From: Schistosoma haematobium
Lineage: Eukaryota; Platyhelminthes; Trematoda; Strigeidida; Schistosomatidae
Length of the DNA: 64,000 nt
NCBI RefSeq assembly: GCF_000699445.3
Contig: NC_067197.1
Location: 12,592,152 to 12,656,151, forward strand
Direction: 5' to 3'
In this document: positions 63,621-64,000 of the stretch, in pieces
Numbering within the stretch: the first letter of the stretch is position 1
How the letters are laid out: each line of letters starts with the position of its first letter
Translations under genes and position numbers: made by a program
Notes under the pieces: generated by a model
Databases searched by the model: none
The model's input: only the letters and a program-made list of their open reading frames with translations
Told to the model about the DNA's origin: nothing

Positions 63621-64000
63621 CCAGGTTCTGTGCCGATGAGATTTTGGATGCGTACTGCTGACGAATCCATTAGTGGAACCAAACAGATATCTAGTGCTTT
63701 TTGGTTTTATATGGCTACCTACCTAACTAAGGTAAGTTAGGGATGTAAGCTATGAATATCTATAAGACTCATACAAAAATTAATGGCTTAAATCGAAGTA
63801 CATGAGTATGTATATTTAGTTCCTTCTGTAAACAACAAAATTGATTGACTAAGAACATTCAATAGGTAAGATAAGAGAAAGTAGCACAAATTACAAAGTA
63901 ATATATAACGTTTCTATGGAAAGACAAACGAAAACTTCTGATTAGACATGAAGTAAACATTCAAGATGAATAAATATTAGATTCTACTATTTTTCTGTTA
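63621..64000. other. No recognisable feature
   Basis: AT-rich right edge of the window. Confidence 0.4.

Overview
This window looks like a piece of nuclear genome from a blood fluke (Schistosoma or a close relative). It is AT-rich and gene-poor. Its conserved genes are split by very short introns (26-37 bp). More than half of the recognisable sequence is fluke-type retroelement: SR2-like and other RTE-clade LINEs, a CR1-like LINE, a CsRn1/Boudicca-like Gypsy LTR element, and tRNA-derived SINE-like repeats. The species cannot be fixed from the sequence alone.

Four conserved eukaryotic genes were reconstructed by homology and splice-site reading. MORN5 (+, five exons, 15984-22584) and eIF5A (-, two exons, 22699-23217) lie tail to tail, with stop codons 114 bp apart. 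A DMAC2/ATP5SL-like mitochondrial leucine-rich protein (+, five exons, 41568-50015) has a 7.3 kb third intron filled by nested LINEs. The last three exons of COG2 (-, 55047-59903) lie near the right end, and its upstream exons are not visible. Two more loci look coding but were not recognised: a 374-codon, N/S-rich, single-TM reading frame (5394-6518) and a two-exon gene end (26406-27030).

Layout: 1-10.7 kb holds SINE-like repeats, LINE scraps, the orphan reading frame, a solo-LTR-like relic and a 66-bp tandem repeat. 10.7-15.6 kb is Gypsy element copy 1, embedded in an SR2-like LINE. 16-23.2 kb is MORN5 and eIF5A. 23.4-26.2 kb is a decayed CR1-like LINE. 26.4-27.0 kb is the unrecognised two-exon gene. 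28-36.5 kb is a run of antisense LINEs, including a nearly full-length SR2-like copy with a 660-bp insertion. 36.7-40.8 kb is Gypsy copy 2, inverted relative to copy 1, with a clean 4-bp target-site duplication. 41.6-50.0 kb is DMAC2 with its LINE-in-LINE intron. 50.4-54.8 kb holds more LINE copies. 55-59.9 kb is COG2. 60-64 kb holds LINE and SINE scraps.

The most distinctive feature is the pair of Gypsy copies. They share the same loss of the reverse-transcriptase catalytic core and of most of the integrase core, and they share the same stop codons. Their internal regions differ in length by one base. Copy 2 nevertheless has structural hallmarks of a genuine insertion. This points to a non-autonomous element moved in trans and/or to later DNA-level copying or gene conversion. 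Other items worth attention are hammerhead-ribozyme-like motifs, a cluster of micro-introns, and an almost intact RTE-clade LINE carrying only two nonsense changes.
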